NCBI GenBank assembly: GCA_013397935.1
Contig: VZRN01006619.1
Span: forward strand, 2,748,235 to 2,812,234
Reading direction: 5' to 3'
Source of the DNA: Dasyornis broadbenti
Lineage: Eukaryota; Chordata; Aves; Passeriformes; Dasyornithidae
DNA length: 64,000 bases
In this document: in pieces, positions 35,711 to 47,669 of the stretch
How the letters are laid out: each line of letters begins with the position of its first letter
Numbering within the stretch: position 1 is the first letter of the stretch
The notes under the pieces: generated by a model
Seen by the model: only the letters and a program-made list of their open reading frames with translations
Databases searched by the model: none
Told to the model about the DNA's origin: nothing
Made by a program: the position numbers and the translations under genes

Positions 35711-37653
35711 CCTCAGCACCTTGCCTTGCCTAGCCACCTTCCTAATTCAAACACACCCAGCTTACAAAGTTTATATCTGTGAACAACATCTTCACATGCA
35801 GAAATAAAGTCACTTCCATGCTTTGGCATTTGCAGGAGTTGAGCCTGAAGTGTTAAAGTACAAACACTTTCTGATCAGCCATTCCCTTGATAACAGATGG
35901 CCCAATCTATGCTCCAAGATTGTCTTTAACTCTGTCTGACCCAACATAAAACCAAATGTTCATAAACTGCAGTTCTCCATACCCCAAGATGTCCATTTTT
36001 GGCTGTAAATCTGGAGCACATGCTGTTATCTGAGATTTGTAAGTCATGTGCGATACAGGGAGGTGAATTATCTTTCTTGGGGGGTGTCTGATCGACACAG
36101 GCAAAGCAGTGCATCCGCCAACAACTTCGGCTTCTCCAGGGAAACTTTCTCTGCCACTGTTCTCAATGTGATAAATTTTCTTATTTCACTGGGTAGTACC
36201 TCACCTTATATCTTGGGTAAATGTACCAAGCCCAAGCCATGGGAATCACACACATTAAAGGCCACAGGAATCACACTGTGCTTGGATGGAAAGAGACCCC
36301 CTTGTGCATGGCTAGAATTTCGGTACAAGATGTGCCAGGATGAAAGCTGCCTCTTTCCATTGGCGTTAGTGTTGCCTCAAGGGCAGGAGAGCAGAGAAAA
36401 ACTGCCAGATGTAGAGCCCATGGAGCTGCTGAAATAACACCTCCAAGTCAATGAATTGTGAGGAATCAAGCCATAGCTCAGAAGTCTGGCTGCAAACACC
36501 CTTCCCCAGCACTCGTTCAGCTCCTAATGGGTTGTATCACACACTGCTGCTGAGAAAGGAACAGGGAGATATCTCCAACTGGATGCTTGGCACACCCTCA
36601 TTTAAGGAGGGAGAGGGCTGGATCTGCTATTTCTGATAAAGCCACAAATTCTGTTAATCAAATGGATGCAAAAGAAAGTATCACCATTCTTATAACACAT
36701 TAAGCTTTTGTCTCAGGGTTCAAAATTAGAAGATATAAGGGAATTTGTTTTTAAGGTATCCATAAAATAGACAAATGTTCAGGTTTCATTGATGAGAAAA
36801 AATGTCTTTTCACAGGCATTATTTTTTTACAGAGTAGGGGGAAGGGGAGCTCCTAAGCTGTTTATACTAGGATTAATATTAGGAGTGAGTTAGTTTTTCC
36901 AAGGTTCAGCAGAGCATGAGGGGGAAAATAAAACAAAACTTATTTTCAGGAATGTTTACCAATGGGTTCTGGTCATGATTTGTGTTTTGAAACTTGGGAG
37001 GCCAGTTTTGAGCTTTACTGTTAGTGTTTAACTTAAGGATTAGGAATTATTGAGTTAGGTTCATTAAAATGGCTGGGTTTTGTCCTTCGAAAATTTAAGA
37101 AAACATGGTATAAGCCTTGGAAAGAAGGTCTCTTTCTGGGTAACAACAGCCTCATTCAGCTCTAAGCATATGGCTGTCTTTGTTTTAGAAACCTGTGTTA
37201 AAATAAGGGTAAGGCTCCCCATTCCAGCAGAATCATCAGCTCTGTTCTCAGGGATCTACATAACTCTCAATAATACTGGTTTAAACCTTGAGAAATCTAC
37301 TGAGATTCCAGCATATTAAAACTACTGTAAGTGTGATGGGAGTAATTTCTTCCCTACATTTTGTGTTCAGTTCCTAGTTTAAAGACAGGGGAGTGTAAAG
37401 CACCATCACAGTCAGGGTAAGGCTGGCAAAGGGCAGCTCTGAACTCTCTGTGTGAGCAGAGGATGAAGATACTGAAATATTTAAAGAAAACCCAAACCAA
37501 ACCTTGAGGAGGGACTAGTCCCAGACCTCAGCATGAGGATATCCTCTTGGAAATGCATGAGGAGGCCAAAGGTGCTTGTCTTATTGCAATGGGCTATTCT
37601 GCAAAAGGCAGAATGAATTCCCATGCCCTGGTGCAGGTGGAAGACAAGGCTTC

Positions 37654-37738
37654 TCCAGGGGCAAGTCTCCTCCAGGGACAAGTCTCCTCCAGGGACAAGG
37701 CTCCACCAGGGACAAGGCTCCTCCAGGGACAAACCTCA
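37654..37738 (+). repeat. 17-bp minisatellite, five copies
   Basis: Five head-to-tail copies of a 17-base unit, TCCAGGGACAAGTCTCC, are present with one to four differences each; a decayed partial sixth precedes them. Because 17 is not a multiple of three, each reading frame cycles through all frames of the unit. The unit has no stop on the minus strand, which explains three overlapping minus-strand frames of 83-117 codons with repeated Pro-Trp/Leu-Glu-Glu motifs. These are translation artefacts of the array. Confidence 0.92.
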
Positions 37739-38377
37739 CTCCTTGAGCTTCCCAAATGTCTTGCAGCAGTCTGTGTGGCTTTGTGCCAAATGCATAGAAG
37801 GATCTTTGCAGTGCCATTCTCAGCAGGTCCAGTTCTGCCTTCAGCCACTTTATTGTACCAGAATTCAAAGCAGCTGTACCCTTACAGCATGGACTAGGAC
37901 CAGCCCCAGCTTGTCTACGTGTGGTTGTGCTCACAAATGTCCCATTAATTGAGAACAGTCCTTAGTGGGTTTTCATTTCAAGAAGAGTTTTAGAAGTTTG
38001 GGTCACTGTAAACAGAATTGTGCTCTCCTCTGTTTTGGGTGTTTTACTGCAACTCGGCTCTTTTTTTCTGCAGCCCAACCAGCTGACTGTAGCTGGCAGA
38101 AAGACAGCGAATCCATTTTACGATGACTTTCAAAGTTTCAAAATGTGTTTTGGATCTGCTTTGGACTGAAAATAAAACCTTTTGAACTTTTTTGTACTGT
38201 GAAGTCATGTCAAGACCATTTTTGCCTGGGAAGACTCTGAGCTTCCCTCTGAGATGCAGACTGTGAAGACAGCCTTGGCATTGCTGCTGTGTGTCAGGTG
38301 GCAGCTTAGTGCTCTGGAAATAGCAGCTCAACAATTTATAGAAAAACCTTCAGATCTGGCTACAAGACAAGCTGGTT

Positions 38378-38537
38378 CCTAGACCAGAGAAATTGTGGAT
38401 GGCCCATCCTTGAAAGACCTCAAAGCCAGGTTGGATGGGGCTCTGAGGCATCTGTTTTAGTGGAAGGTGTCCCTGCCCATGGCAGGGTGTTGGAACAAGA
38501 TGATCTTGAAGGATGACTCTATGATTCTGTGATTCTA
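38378..38537 (+). mobile_element. CR1 LINE 3' fragment
   Basis: This is a plus-strand CR1 tail. The landmarks are a degraded GGCCCATCCTTGAAAGACCT block, AGCCAGGTTGGATGGGGCTC, TAGTGGAAGGTGTCCCTGCC, CATGGCAGGGTGTTGGAACA, and the terminal octamers ATGATTCTGTGATTCTAC. Its 3' end has lost part of the usual CTTCCAACCC segment through a small deletion next to 38510, so it is somewhat diverged. The 5' boundary is approximate. No coding remnant is present. Confidence 0.92.
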
Positions 38538-39171
38538 CTCTGGACAGTTTCTCCTAGGTGGGATAGCTGCTATGACTTTTCTCAGAAATGCTACAGCTCT
38601 TCCTAATGCTGTAAGGTCATGGTGACACAATTTCTGTGGCAACAAACCAGCCATGCGCAAAGTGGATTGGAATCCCAATTCCCAGCCTCCCCTTTCACTT
38701 TTACATATACCACCAGCTTGCTGGTGTAGATACCACTCTTCTCATCTTTCTGTGCTTAGCAGGGGGAGATACACTGTGCAATACATAAATAAAAAAGAAC
38801 AAAAAATTGCCTTATCAGGCTTGAAACCGCCTCTTTTCTCTTCCTTGTATTTTTATATTCTTCCAACATCTCTGTTTCATTTGTTGTTTAAGAGAGATAA
38901 ACGTAGTGAAAAATGCAAGCCGTGGTCCAGAAAATCCCAATTCTAAGTTAATTTTTCCAGGCAGAGACCTGACTATACCTTATTTGTACTCGGTGGTGTA
39001 TGTCAGCTGTCATATACTTTCAGACCTATGAGCAATTACACCAACATGGATTATAGTGTACTTAATTTTGAAGAGAAGAGAAACTGTACTACTGTAATCA
39101 TTATTTAAATATTATCTTTTTTATTTGATGGATGCCAGGCTCCCATTTACACATAGCATATTGTGTTGGTT

Positions 39172-40194
39172 TTGCTTGGCCTGGGTTTTGGTAGTGGGGG
39201 GAGGCTTCAGAGATGGCTTCTGTGAGAAGGTGTTGGAAGCTTCCACCATGTCCAGCAGAGCTAATCCCTCATTGCTCTGAAGGTGGACATGCCTTTGGCC
39301 AAGGCTGGGCCAACTGGAGATGGTGGTAACACCTCTGTGATAACATATTTAAGAAGAAAACCAAAATGAAGGAGCAGCACAGCTTTTTCCTCGCCAGAGA
39401 AGAGGAGAAGGTAAGAACATGTCAGGGAGAAATATGCAGACACCAAGGTCACTGGAGAAGAAGTGGGAGAAGGTGCTCCAGGTGCTGGAGCCGGGATTCT
39501 TCTCCAGGCTGTGGTGATGACCATGGTGGAGCAGTTGTCCCCCTGCAGCCCATGGGGTCCATGGGGAATGCTGAGATCCACTCGCAGCCCGTGGGCAGGT
39601 GCCCACCCTGGAGCAGGTGGATGCCTGGAGGAGGCTGTGCTCCACTGGAAGTCCCAGTGGAGAGAGAGGCCTTGCTCCTGAGGTAGAACGGCCTGGCCTT
39701 GGAGGACTGCACCCTATGGATAAGTGACCCACGCCGCAGCAGTTTTGGGAGGACTGTTGCTCGTGAGATTGGAACCACGCAGGAGAAGTTCAGGGAGAAC
39801 TGTCTCCTGTGGGAGGGAACCCACAGCGCAGCAGGGGAAGGACTCCTCTCCCTGAGTAGTAGAAGATGATCTTGGTGATGAACTGATCAAACCCCTCACG
39901 CCCTGTTCCCTGTGCTGTCAGGTAGGAAGGAGGGAATGGCTTGGGAGGGAAGAACAGTGTTTTTAAGGGCTTATTTTACTTCTCATTATCCTCCTCTGAC
40001 TCTGTTAGTAATAAATTCACTTTGTAACTCTAAGTTGAGCCTGTTTTGCGCTTGGACTGTTTATTCCCGGTCCTCCTCTTGACTACTGACCCCTTAGTTT
40101 AATTTTTTTCTCTCCTCTGCCCAGCTGTGGCAGGGGAGAGCAAGGGATTGGCTGTTGTGGGTGCCTGGCATTTGGCCAGCATCAAACCACGACA
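39172..40194 (+). mobile_element. Solo LTR of an avian endogenous retrovirus
   Basis: This is a block of about 1,023 bases that begins TGTGTTGGTTTTGCTTGGCC and ends CATCAAACCACGACA, with the TG...CA termini of retroviral LTRs. The opening bases and the TAACATATTTAAGAAG segment resemble LTRs common in songbird genomes; that resemblance is from memory, not a search. A TATA-like element lies at 39345-39353 and an AATAAA polyadenylation signal at 40010-40015. The flanks are CATAT before and TATAT after, four of five matching, compatible with a decayed 5-bp target duplication. No primer-binding site follows the 3' end and no polypurine tract precedes the 5' end, so this is a solo LTR left by recombination, with no gag, pol or env. 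Open frames of about 100 codons across it are chance readings of the LTR. Confidence 0.85.
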
Positions 40195-42465
40195 TATATC
40201 ATGCAGTCGAAAATAAGGGGTCTGCCTTTGAGGGGAAAAAAACAAACAACACTTTTTTTTCAGATGAACTACTCACATTTTGCATAAAAACCATGATTTC
40301 AGCTAGAGTGGGGGTGAAAGAAAATTTGAAAATGTGATCTTTTGAACACAGGGGCTTCCTGTGAAAACTCTGTGTGTCAGGTGCTGTGATAGCACAAAGC
40401 TTTTCTCTGAAGAACTTTCAATCTGAATAGAAAGCCGTTTAAAAAGACACTATATTTTTAGTATAAATCCTTATATACTCCACATGGAGAAATAGACCAG
40501 TGAGAGAATGGATATTTTATCAGAAATATGCCAGATTGAAAAGGAAGCCTCTCTGGGAAGGCAGTCAGATGCACTAACCACAAGATTTTCTTTCTTCATT
40601 ATTCTTTTTTTGAAAGATTTCACACCATAATTTCTGCCGTTCTGGTTAATACCATATTAAATGGAAAAAGCAACCTACTTGTCACGTAAATTACTAGAGC
40701 AGACGTGCCACCAGTTACTCATGAGGATGCACTGCCAGTTTTACATCCTTGATGGTGCTGTGAGGCTTATAAAGTTCACGTGGTTCACTCAGCTGCTACC
40801 TCCACGCAACTTTTGCTATCTCTTTCTGCCTCACACACCAATTATTTCCACAGATTGCTGTAGAGCTCATCTTACATTCTAGGATTAACCAAGAGTCAGA
40901 TTCAAACCCGGTACCCAATCAACTGGAAATCAAGGAATTGTCCAGAGAGCTGGCAAACACCAAATGCCCAGCAGTCCTTCCAAACGCAGATTAGTTATAT
41001 TCCCCTTGCCCATCCATCTCCCTTTTTCCCCATCAAACAAACTGGGCACCTATGATTTTTTAAGCCACAAAGTACATGGCTTATGCTTGAAGAAAGACAT
41101 TTGTAAGAAAGATGACAGATTCACGTAAGCATCCAGTGAACTCATACTGTCTTCTTCAATGTTTATATTAACTTATTATGCTCTACTGTTCTCAAATAAT
41201 TACATAACTATACACAGTCATTTCAAACAGTCCTTCAACCCACATCAGCCTTGTGTATAAACATTGGTGCTTTGTACAGTCATTTTGTATGAAATTTGTC
41301 TGCAGGGCAACAGTTTGCTGTACTGTACGCCTTTTGTGAGATGACTCAGGCAGCAGTTATGAGTCAAAGTGCTTTTGATTCCCTTGCAAACAGTCTGTCT
41401 GCCTTCCCTGCTATCTGGAGCCCAAGATCTAAGACGGGGTTGCCCAGTATGGTCTGTGTCCAGAGTCCTGCTAATAAATCACTGAGCTGCAAATAGCAGA
41501 CACAAACAGATCCCAGGCATCTGGATCCCTTGCTCCATAACTGCAGGCACAAAGTTTTCCATCATTTCTTCAAAACAGGTCCAATTTCAGCTCAAGCACC
41601 CATTGTTAATGGGTCAGACGCTGCAAGGCTGCAAGAATATGATTCTGTGCCCAAGCAACATTAATTTTTGTCTCATTTGGGGTCATTAGCTTGGGTTCAG
41701 CCCTGCCCTAACTGTCAATGAAGGAAAACACAGCCTATCTGGAAAGACTTGGTGGCTTTCTGCCCTTTGAGGAACAGTCCATGCAGTAAAATAAAAAAGA
41801 CCTGAAACTCCAGAAAATGATGCAAAACAGCCTAACTCTCAAAGAGACAAAACTGACTCTTTGGAAAAAACTTCAGGCACTCTTAAAAGCAAGAGCAGAG
41901 GATGAGTCACTGTCTGCCTTCCCACCCAGCTTTTGGGCAGGGAAGGTGGTGAAACAGTTCAGCAGAAAAAAATGTGTCATCATGACAGGCCTGTTCATCT
42001 CACAGTGTAAAAAGTGCCCAGGAGGCAGTGAATCCCACCACCAGGAGCAATTAGGCCCTGTTCGTGAGGACAGGCAGAAGGCATAAGCATCAAGTAATTC
42101 CAATTTATGACCTTTTTAAACATATAAGAGAAACCTGAGCCAACATCGTTGGCCTGGGGGCAGATTTGTGTTCCTCCACCTTCATCCTTAAGTGTTGCCA
42201 TTTTATCTCAAAGGAAAGGGGATTTTGCACAGCACTAGCCCATATTCTCATTTGAGAGGAAAGTAAGGAAGGAATAGATCTCAGGAAATTTTGCTGATTT
42301 CTCTCCAGTTTTGAAGAAATAGACTCTTCTGCCTTTCCTCTCATTGGTAGGAGGGTTTGTGGTCTTTGTTCTTTGAAAGCGAGAAAGATGAAAACCTCTC
42401 AGCTGAGTAAAGGACATTTTTTAGTAGTTGTCTCTTTCTCAGTGACACATCCTCTTATTGTACGT

Positions 42466-42490
42466 ACACACAAACACACACACACACACA
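42466..42490. repeat. (CA)n microsatellite, short
   Basis: A short CA array is interrupted by CAAA and trails into degenerate ACACATGGACACAC units up to about 42508. Confidence 0.9.
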
Positions 42491-43528
42491 TGAACACATG
42501 GACACACATTTTCTATTTCATTAAAAAACATTCTGGTAACAATCAGAGGCAGCTCATAAATGTCATATTTCGAAAAGCATAATGCGTGATTCCCTCCTTA
42601 GAGCAGTTTTTATGACAAACAGTATACCAATGTTTGTGTATAATTTCTAGGACTATAAAATAACTTTTTATGGCTCTTGGGCTAATATCTGAAAAGTAGA
42701 GTACATTTTCATATTAAATTCTTTAGCGGTATTTAAAGCACAATATCCTTTGCCAGTCCACCCTCCCTCTCCTCGTTTCTCTTTCTATGCAAAGCCATGT
42801 GACAAAAAGCAAAGTGCTTTTAAGAAGCATACCTCTGGCCTAGAGCCAGCCCCTCTTTTTCTTTTTTTTTCCTTTCGTTTTTTTTTTATTTTGCCAGTTG
42901 AAGCTGACAGATATCTATAGCAAACAGTTAACATATATAAACATGTCAGCTGTAAAACAAATATACTTTGAAAGAAAACAGAGAGCTGGAGTGGTTCATG
43001 CTGCAAGACAATGTTGGTGCAATTAGCAGACGCAGGGTGTGGGGTCTTCAGGGCACGTTTGGCAGATCTATCCAAGGTAGAAGTACCTTTCTTCTTCACT
43101 CTGTCAAGTCTTGTGTGAATGGCATGGAAAAAAGACAGGCCCCTGGTGTCACAGCCACCATCTGGTGCAGATGAAAAGAAGGCATAAGCAGTTTTTGATG
43201 CTGAGGAGGTATGCATGAGAGACAGCTGCACGCACACGTTCCAGGGATACATTTCACAGGTTGAATAAGCTAAATTGTCACTGAATTGTAACCACTTAGA
43301 GTCTTGATCCTGCAAAGCTTCTGCAGAGGGATGCTGAGCCTTCCTCCCTCTGCTCTAGCAAGGCTTTCCTCTGCTGTTTGTTATTGCGTGGCACATAATG
43401 TGATCGTAAATGAATGGGACTGAATTAATTACAGATAGGAAAGAAAGTAAGTTAGGAAAAACAATTAGCAGTGTGGGCTGGTTCAGTGCACTGTGAGCAG
43501 GCTCACAGCACCCCACCAGTGAACAGTC

Positions 43529-43565
43529 ACCTCAGCACCAGGGTCACTCCAGCACCAGGGTCACC
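43529..43565. repeat. 17-bp tandem duplication
   Basis: Two adjacent copies of a unit close to CAGCACCAGGGTCACTC are present, with a third decayed copy possibly just upstream. It is unrelated in sequence to the 37.7-kb minisatellite despite the equal period. Confidence 0.75.
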
Positions 43566-45087
43566 TATAAGATCGTAGGATGTTGACCACAGAGACATAC
43601 ACAAGGTTGGGGCAAAACCCAAAGAGTGATGACCAGAGAGGGAGGGAAGGGTGTCTTGCTTGGGTCTGCTCCCTGCTCTACTGAAGGGCACATCCCCTCA
43701 CTAAGCACTGCCTTTTATTGGGGCAGATGTGTTCATGGGCCCAGGCTTGTCATTTTTGGCATTGCTGTTATCAGACTGAATGAGGAAAATAACCATTTTA
43801 GCTTGCCTGTCAAGCCAATAAGTGGGACTGGCATCCTTCAACAATATTTCAGGGTGGGCTTTGGTGTCCAAAATGCCACGAGATGAATCCAGCCTCTGCT
43901 GAGCTTATGTCCAGAGGTTCTTCTTCTTGGTGGGCCCTATAAAGCAGTCTAGCACAGACCAGACACCAGGGTGGCTCCAGGCCATCAAATCCTAACAATA
44001 GGTTAAGAATAGACTAAACAGATAATTAAACAGATTAATTCAGCTCTCAAACAGACGAGAAGTGCAATTAAGTGGACTCAGATTCCCCAGGCTGGGAAAG
44101 ACACCACTGAAGGGGGTATGATAGAGATCGCAAGACTGGAAAATATGAATAGAAGACAACTGTTTGCTGTCTTTTCTAATACAAGAGCCAGGGGACATCA
44201 GATGAAAGTAGTTAGTGGCAAGTTCAGAGAAAAAAAAAGAAACAAAAGAAGAGCCGTTTTCCTCAGTGTGCAGTAAAGAGGGGGAGCTCTTTGCCATAGG
44301 GCTACCACATACAGTCATGGAAGGAAAATCATTTAAAGGCTATTGAAGCCAGAGGAGCCTCCCTGGCTCACGGCAGAGTAAGGCTGACAGGGTCTGTCAG
44401 AGTGCAGTGCAGGACATCGCTGGGCACTGGCCCTGCTCACACCTCAGCATCTGGGGGGATACAGGCCAGGTCTGCCTTGGGATGGAGGGTCAGCTTCAGA
44501 CCTGTGTCTGTGTGCCACTGAAACAGCTTGAAATTCACATTTCAAATCGCAGCCCAAAAGGTTACTACCAGCACTGCCTGTAGCTGGAGGGCAAGGCACA
44601 TACCTCAGAGCCCTTTGCACAGCCCAGCCAGCAATACCTGAGCATCCTGAGAGCTGAATCTTCTTGAAAAATTAAATGTGGAGTAAGAAGGGGCTTCGTC
44701 TTTTTGATGCCTCCCAGGGACACAGATGAAACCTTTCTTCTTTTGTGATGGGAAGAAAAGAGGGATTAACAGCAGTGATGGGTGAAATTCAAACACTTTG
44801 CAGGTTTCCTTCAATTTGGGTAAGTCTAAAACAGATCTGGAATGGAATTTAGGCAATACACAGACTGCAGAAAATGCGTTCCATCAAAGAAATTTCCCAC
44901 ATCTCAATTTTATTTAATGCAGAAATAAATGAGGATGAAAGCAAATGTTTTTGACTGCAAGAATGCTTAAGATGTGATTCACCAATAAGGAAATATTTTC
45001 AGAAAAAACATATTCAATTACCTTTTAATTTTTACCAGAAAGGTGAGATTTTTGAAAAGCTGTTTTTAAATGAGTTCAATTTTTAAT

Positions 45088-45401
45088 TTCCTTCCTTCCT
45101 TCCTTCCTTCCTTCCTTCCTTCCTTCCTTCCTTCCTTCCTTCCTTCCTTCCNNNNNNNNNNNNNNNNNNNNNNNNNNNNNNNNNNNNNNNNNNNNNNNNN
45201 NNNNNNNNNNNNNNNNNNNNNNNNNNNNNNNNNNNNNNNNNNNNNNNNNNNNNNNNNNNNNNNNNNNNNNNNNNNNNNNNNNNNNNNNNNNNNNNNNNNN
45301 NNNNNNNNNNNNNNNNNNNNNNNNNNNNNNNNNNNNNNNNNNNNNNNNNNNNNNNNNNNNNNTCCTTCCTCCCTCCCTCCCTCCCTCCTTCCTTTCCTTT
45401 C
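45088..45401. repeat. (TTCC)n microsatellite containing an assembly gap
   Basis: TTCC repeats run from 45088 to 45151, then 211 undetermined bases (45152-45362), then TCCTTCC followed by CCCT-type repeats to 45401. The gap almost certainly lies inside one long pyrimidine tract, and its stated length may be an estimate. A plus-strand frame that appears to span it is meaningless. Confidence 0.95.
45152..45362. other. Assembly gap (N)
   Basis: These are 211 consecutive undetermined bases flanked on both sides by pyrimidine tetranucleotide repeats. Confidence 1.
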
Positions 45402-46010
45402 TAATTCACACTTTTATGCTCATTACTCTGTCTATTGCTAAAAAAGAATGAAAAAAGTTTCTGAACCCTTAGAGAAAACTGCTGTTCACTTAAACCTACT
45501 GGAAAAAAATAGGAGAAAGAATTTTAAAGTTGAAACAGCGTGAAAAACAATGCTTCTTTCTTAATATCTTTCTACCTGAAATATGAGGGGAAAAAACGTG
45601 CAGAAATGCTTTAAAAAGTGGGATGCCTCTACTTTTGCCTTTCCCACTGCAGGCACAGGAGAATTGATAGGTGTCACCCGGCTCACAGAGGGGCAACTGA
45701 GATGTCACCCACTAAAGGATAATATTAGAAGTGCCATGGTCCTTGGTTAGATCCGCTTTTACAGACACACAGGAAGTCTGCAGCAGAAAAGGGATTAAGA
45801 ATAAGCCTTAAATGAGTGACCTCTCCCACCCCCAATCCAGCCTCTCATTTCTTTCTCTTTCCCAACAGAAAACACACGCTGCTGATGGGGACAGCGAAAG
45901 GGAAGGTGACCCCTGAGACCACTGAGCTGTTCTGGGGAGATGAAGCAGACAATGCCATGCAAAGCACAAGCAGCATTGTGATTGTCTTCTTTTTTTTTTT
46001 TTTNAATTTG

Positions 46011-46044
<34 letters not shown>

Positions 46045-47002
46045 CTGGCTCCTCAAATATTTTCAGCAATAAAAATGCACCTGATTTCCACCCAGCTCCA
46101 ATCTGGCGTGGGACCTGCTAATTCCCCCAGCAGCTCAGAGAATCCCCATGGCAGCAGTGTCTCTTTTTCTGGGCCCTTTTCTTGTCCCCTGCTGCACAGC
46201 AGGTCCCCTGATCCTGGGGCCAGATCCTGAGCCAGCACATGTTGAGGTGATGCCGGCTGACACTGGCTGAAGATTAGTCCCCTGAGATTAACTGCTAACT
46301 TTATAGCTCCGGTTTCAGGGTGGGATTTTCCAAAACGCCTATTTGGTACATATATATGTAACAGAGCAGAAGAAACTGCATAGATGGCTTTATCCCCCTC
46401 CATGATGTAACATAAACAAGTTCAGTCATTTGTTTCAATTCATGAGAAAATCACCCTCCAAATAATAAAAATATCCAGAGAAGCTTTCTGCCAGTTCAGC
46501 AAAGCAGCACGCTCAGAGAGCAGCTTGCACTAAGCTGCTTGAGAAGAGGTTTCAACCCCAAGGCAAACATCTGGGGAAGTTTTATGAGAGCCTAGACCAA
46601 GAGAAATGCCAGCAGCAGACATCTGTAGGCTTCTTTTGGGCCAAGCACAAGAGATCCCAGTATCTATTGTATGAGGAAGGATTGCTGGATATCATGGGAT
46701 TCACAGCTAGGGTGAGGAAACCCTCACAGCTCCCTTAGCTGGAACACAATTGCCTGAGGTTTCTGACTCTTCCAGGTTTGTTTTCTTGTATGAAATCTCC
46801 TTGAAGAACAAAATAAAGGGATGGTCAATTTACAGATAGGTGAACTCAGCATGATTTCCAATAACCTGACTGCATCTTAATGCCTCAAGCCTTAGCAATC
46901 CTGGACTGGTAATAGCAGCATTGGACTGGCCGTTTGATACCTGCAATAAGTCAGGGCGCTATTTGGAATTGCATCTCAACTGCTCACAGAATTCCCTGTC
47001 TT
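45402..47002. other. Unique non-coding DNA
   Basis: No gene is recognised between the TTCC tract and the CR1 at 47.0 kb apart from the poly(T) pair. Frames across the poly(T) give poly-Phe or poly-Lys and are artefacts. Confidence 0.55.
45990..46044. repeat. Double poly(T) tract with an ambiguous base
   Basis: T14 (45990-46003) is followed by one undetermined base at 46004, AATTTGAA, then T32 (46013-46044). The ambiguous base suggests poor base calling in the homopolymer. Confidence 0.93.
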
Positions 47003-47105
47003 AACAGAATCACAGAATCACAGAAAGGTTTGAGCTGTAAGGGGCCTTAAAGGTTATCTTGTTCCAACCTCCTGTCATGGGCAGGGACACCTTTCCCTAC
47101 ACCAC
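47003..47105 (-). mobile_element. CR1 LINE 3' fragment, minus strand
   Basis: On the plus strand the copy starts with the reversed octamers AACAGAATCACAGAATCACA, then AAGGTTTGAGCTGTAAGGGG, a TTCCAACCTCCTGTCATGGG block and AGGGACACCTTTCCCTACAC. This is the order expected for the reverse complement of a CR1 3' end. About 100 bases remain. Sequence beyond 47105 no longer resembles CR1. The copy is a pure 3' tail with no reading frame of its own. Confidence 0.9.
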
Positions 47106-47610
47106 TAATGACTGCAAGGAGATGTCATACAGCCTCTGGGTTGGGGGCAGCCGCAGCCCTGTCCCTAAACGTGTGGTACTGATATGGGTTGTTGTTGGAT
47201 TTTTTCAGGAAAATATTGATTTATTTGCTCTCAGGGTGAATCCATTGCCTTTTAGGACTGAGGTCTAAAACTCTGAGATTGGAATCTCACTTGGGCCACC
47301 AGCATAATAATTTGTTCATGAGCTTGTGGGTGACATTGACAGTGTGCTGTAAGAGATTGGGCTGGTTCAGAAAGCTGAAGGGAGAGTGCAAGAGAGAAGA
47401 GGGACATGTGGGACCTCTGGGGCCATGAAGCATGATGGCTTGGGCTGCTGAGGAGCCATCATTCCCAAGAAATGCTGGAGAAACCCAGCTGATATCCTTT
47501 CCCTGGCACTGGTCGCTGTGCCTGGGCCAAAATATAAAGTGGGCTAGGACAAGAACACAAACCGTGCTGTGCTCCTGTTTACTTTACAAGCATAGATGAG
47601 ACCAACATGT

Positions 47611-47669
47611 CTCACCACAGCCCTGAACTCCAGTTCAGCTGAACTGGAGACTGCGACAGCTGTGGAGAG
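47611..47669. repeat. Nested palindrome / cruciform-capable stem
   Basis: The core 47628-47649 is a perfect 22-bp palindrome (half-site CTCCAGTTCAG, no spacer). It is flanked by a second pair of arms, 47611-47621 and 47659-47669, which are reverse complements at 10 of 11 positions. The unpaired stretches between inner and outer arms are 6 and 9 bases, giving a two-tier stem with an internal loop. The function is unknown; it could extrude as a cruciform or fold as RNA. Confidence 0.9.

Larger units (their letters stand above)
32044..37653. other. Unique non-coding DNA
   Basis: No gene is recognised. It holds the (CA)n array at 33.4 kb and the pyrimidine tract at 35.6 kb. An AT-rich stretch at 34.79-34.92 kb (GATTAATGATTTCATCAGTC and CATTACTG) has short inverted repeats and possible regulatory texture. 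The longest frame is 129 codons with no motif. Confidence 0.55.
40195..45087. other. Unique non-coding DNA
   Basis: No gene is recognised. A 176-codon minus frame (42785-43315) ends in a Lys/Arg-rich stretch encoded by low-complexity TTTTC repeats and has no domain. The CA repeat at 42.47 kb and the tandem duplication at 43.5 kb are listed separately. Confidence 0.55.

Noticed and set aside
39349..39778. Overlapping minus- and plus-strand frames of about 100-127 codons at 39.3-39.8 kb
   Set aside because: They lie wholly inside the solo LTR, which carries no retroviral gene; they are chance readings.
40899..40909. tRNA B-box-like sequence on the minus strand (GGGTTTGAATC)
   Set aside because: No A-box, cloverleaf arms or terminator at the expected distance, so neither a tRNA nor a tRNA-derived SINE is supported.
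42785..43315. 176-codon minus-strand open frame
   Set aside because: Its Lys/Arg-rich segment comes from a T/C-rich simple tract; nothing in it resembles a known family.
45070..45441. Open frame across the TTCC tract
   Set aside because: More than half of it is undetermined bases; the rest is a tetranucleotide repeat read as Leu-Pro-Ser-Phe.
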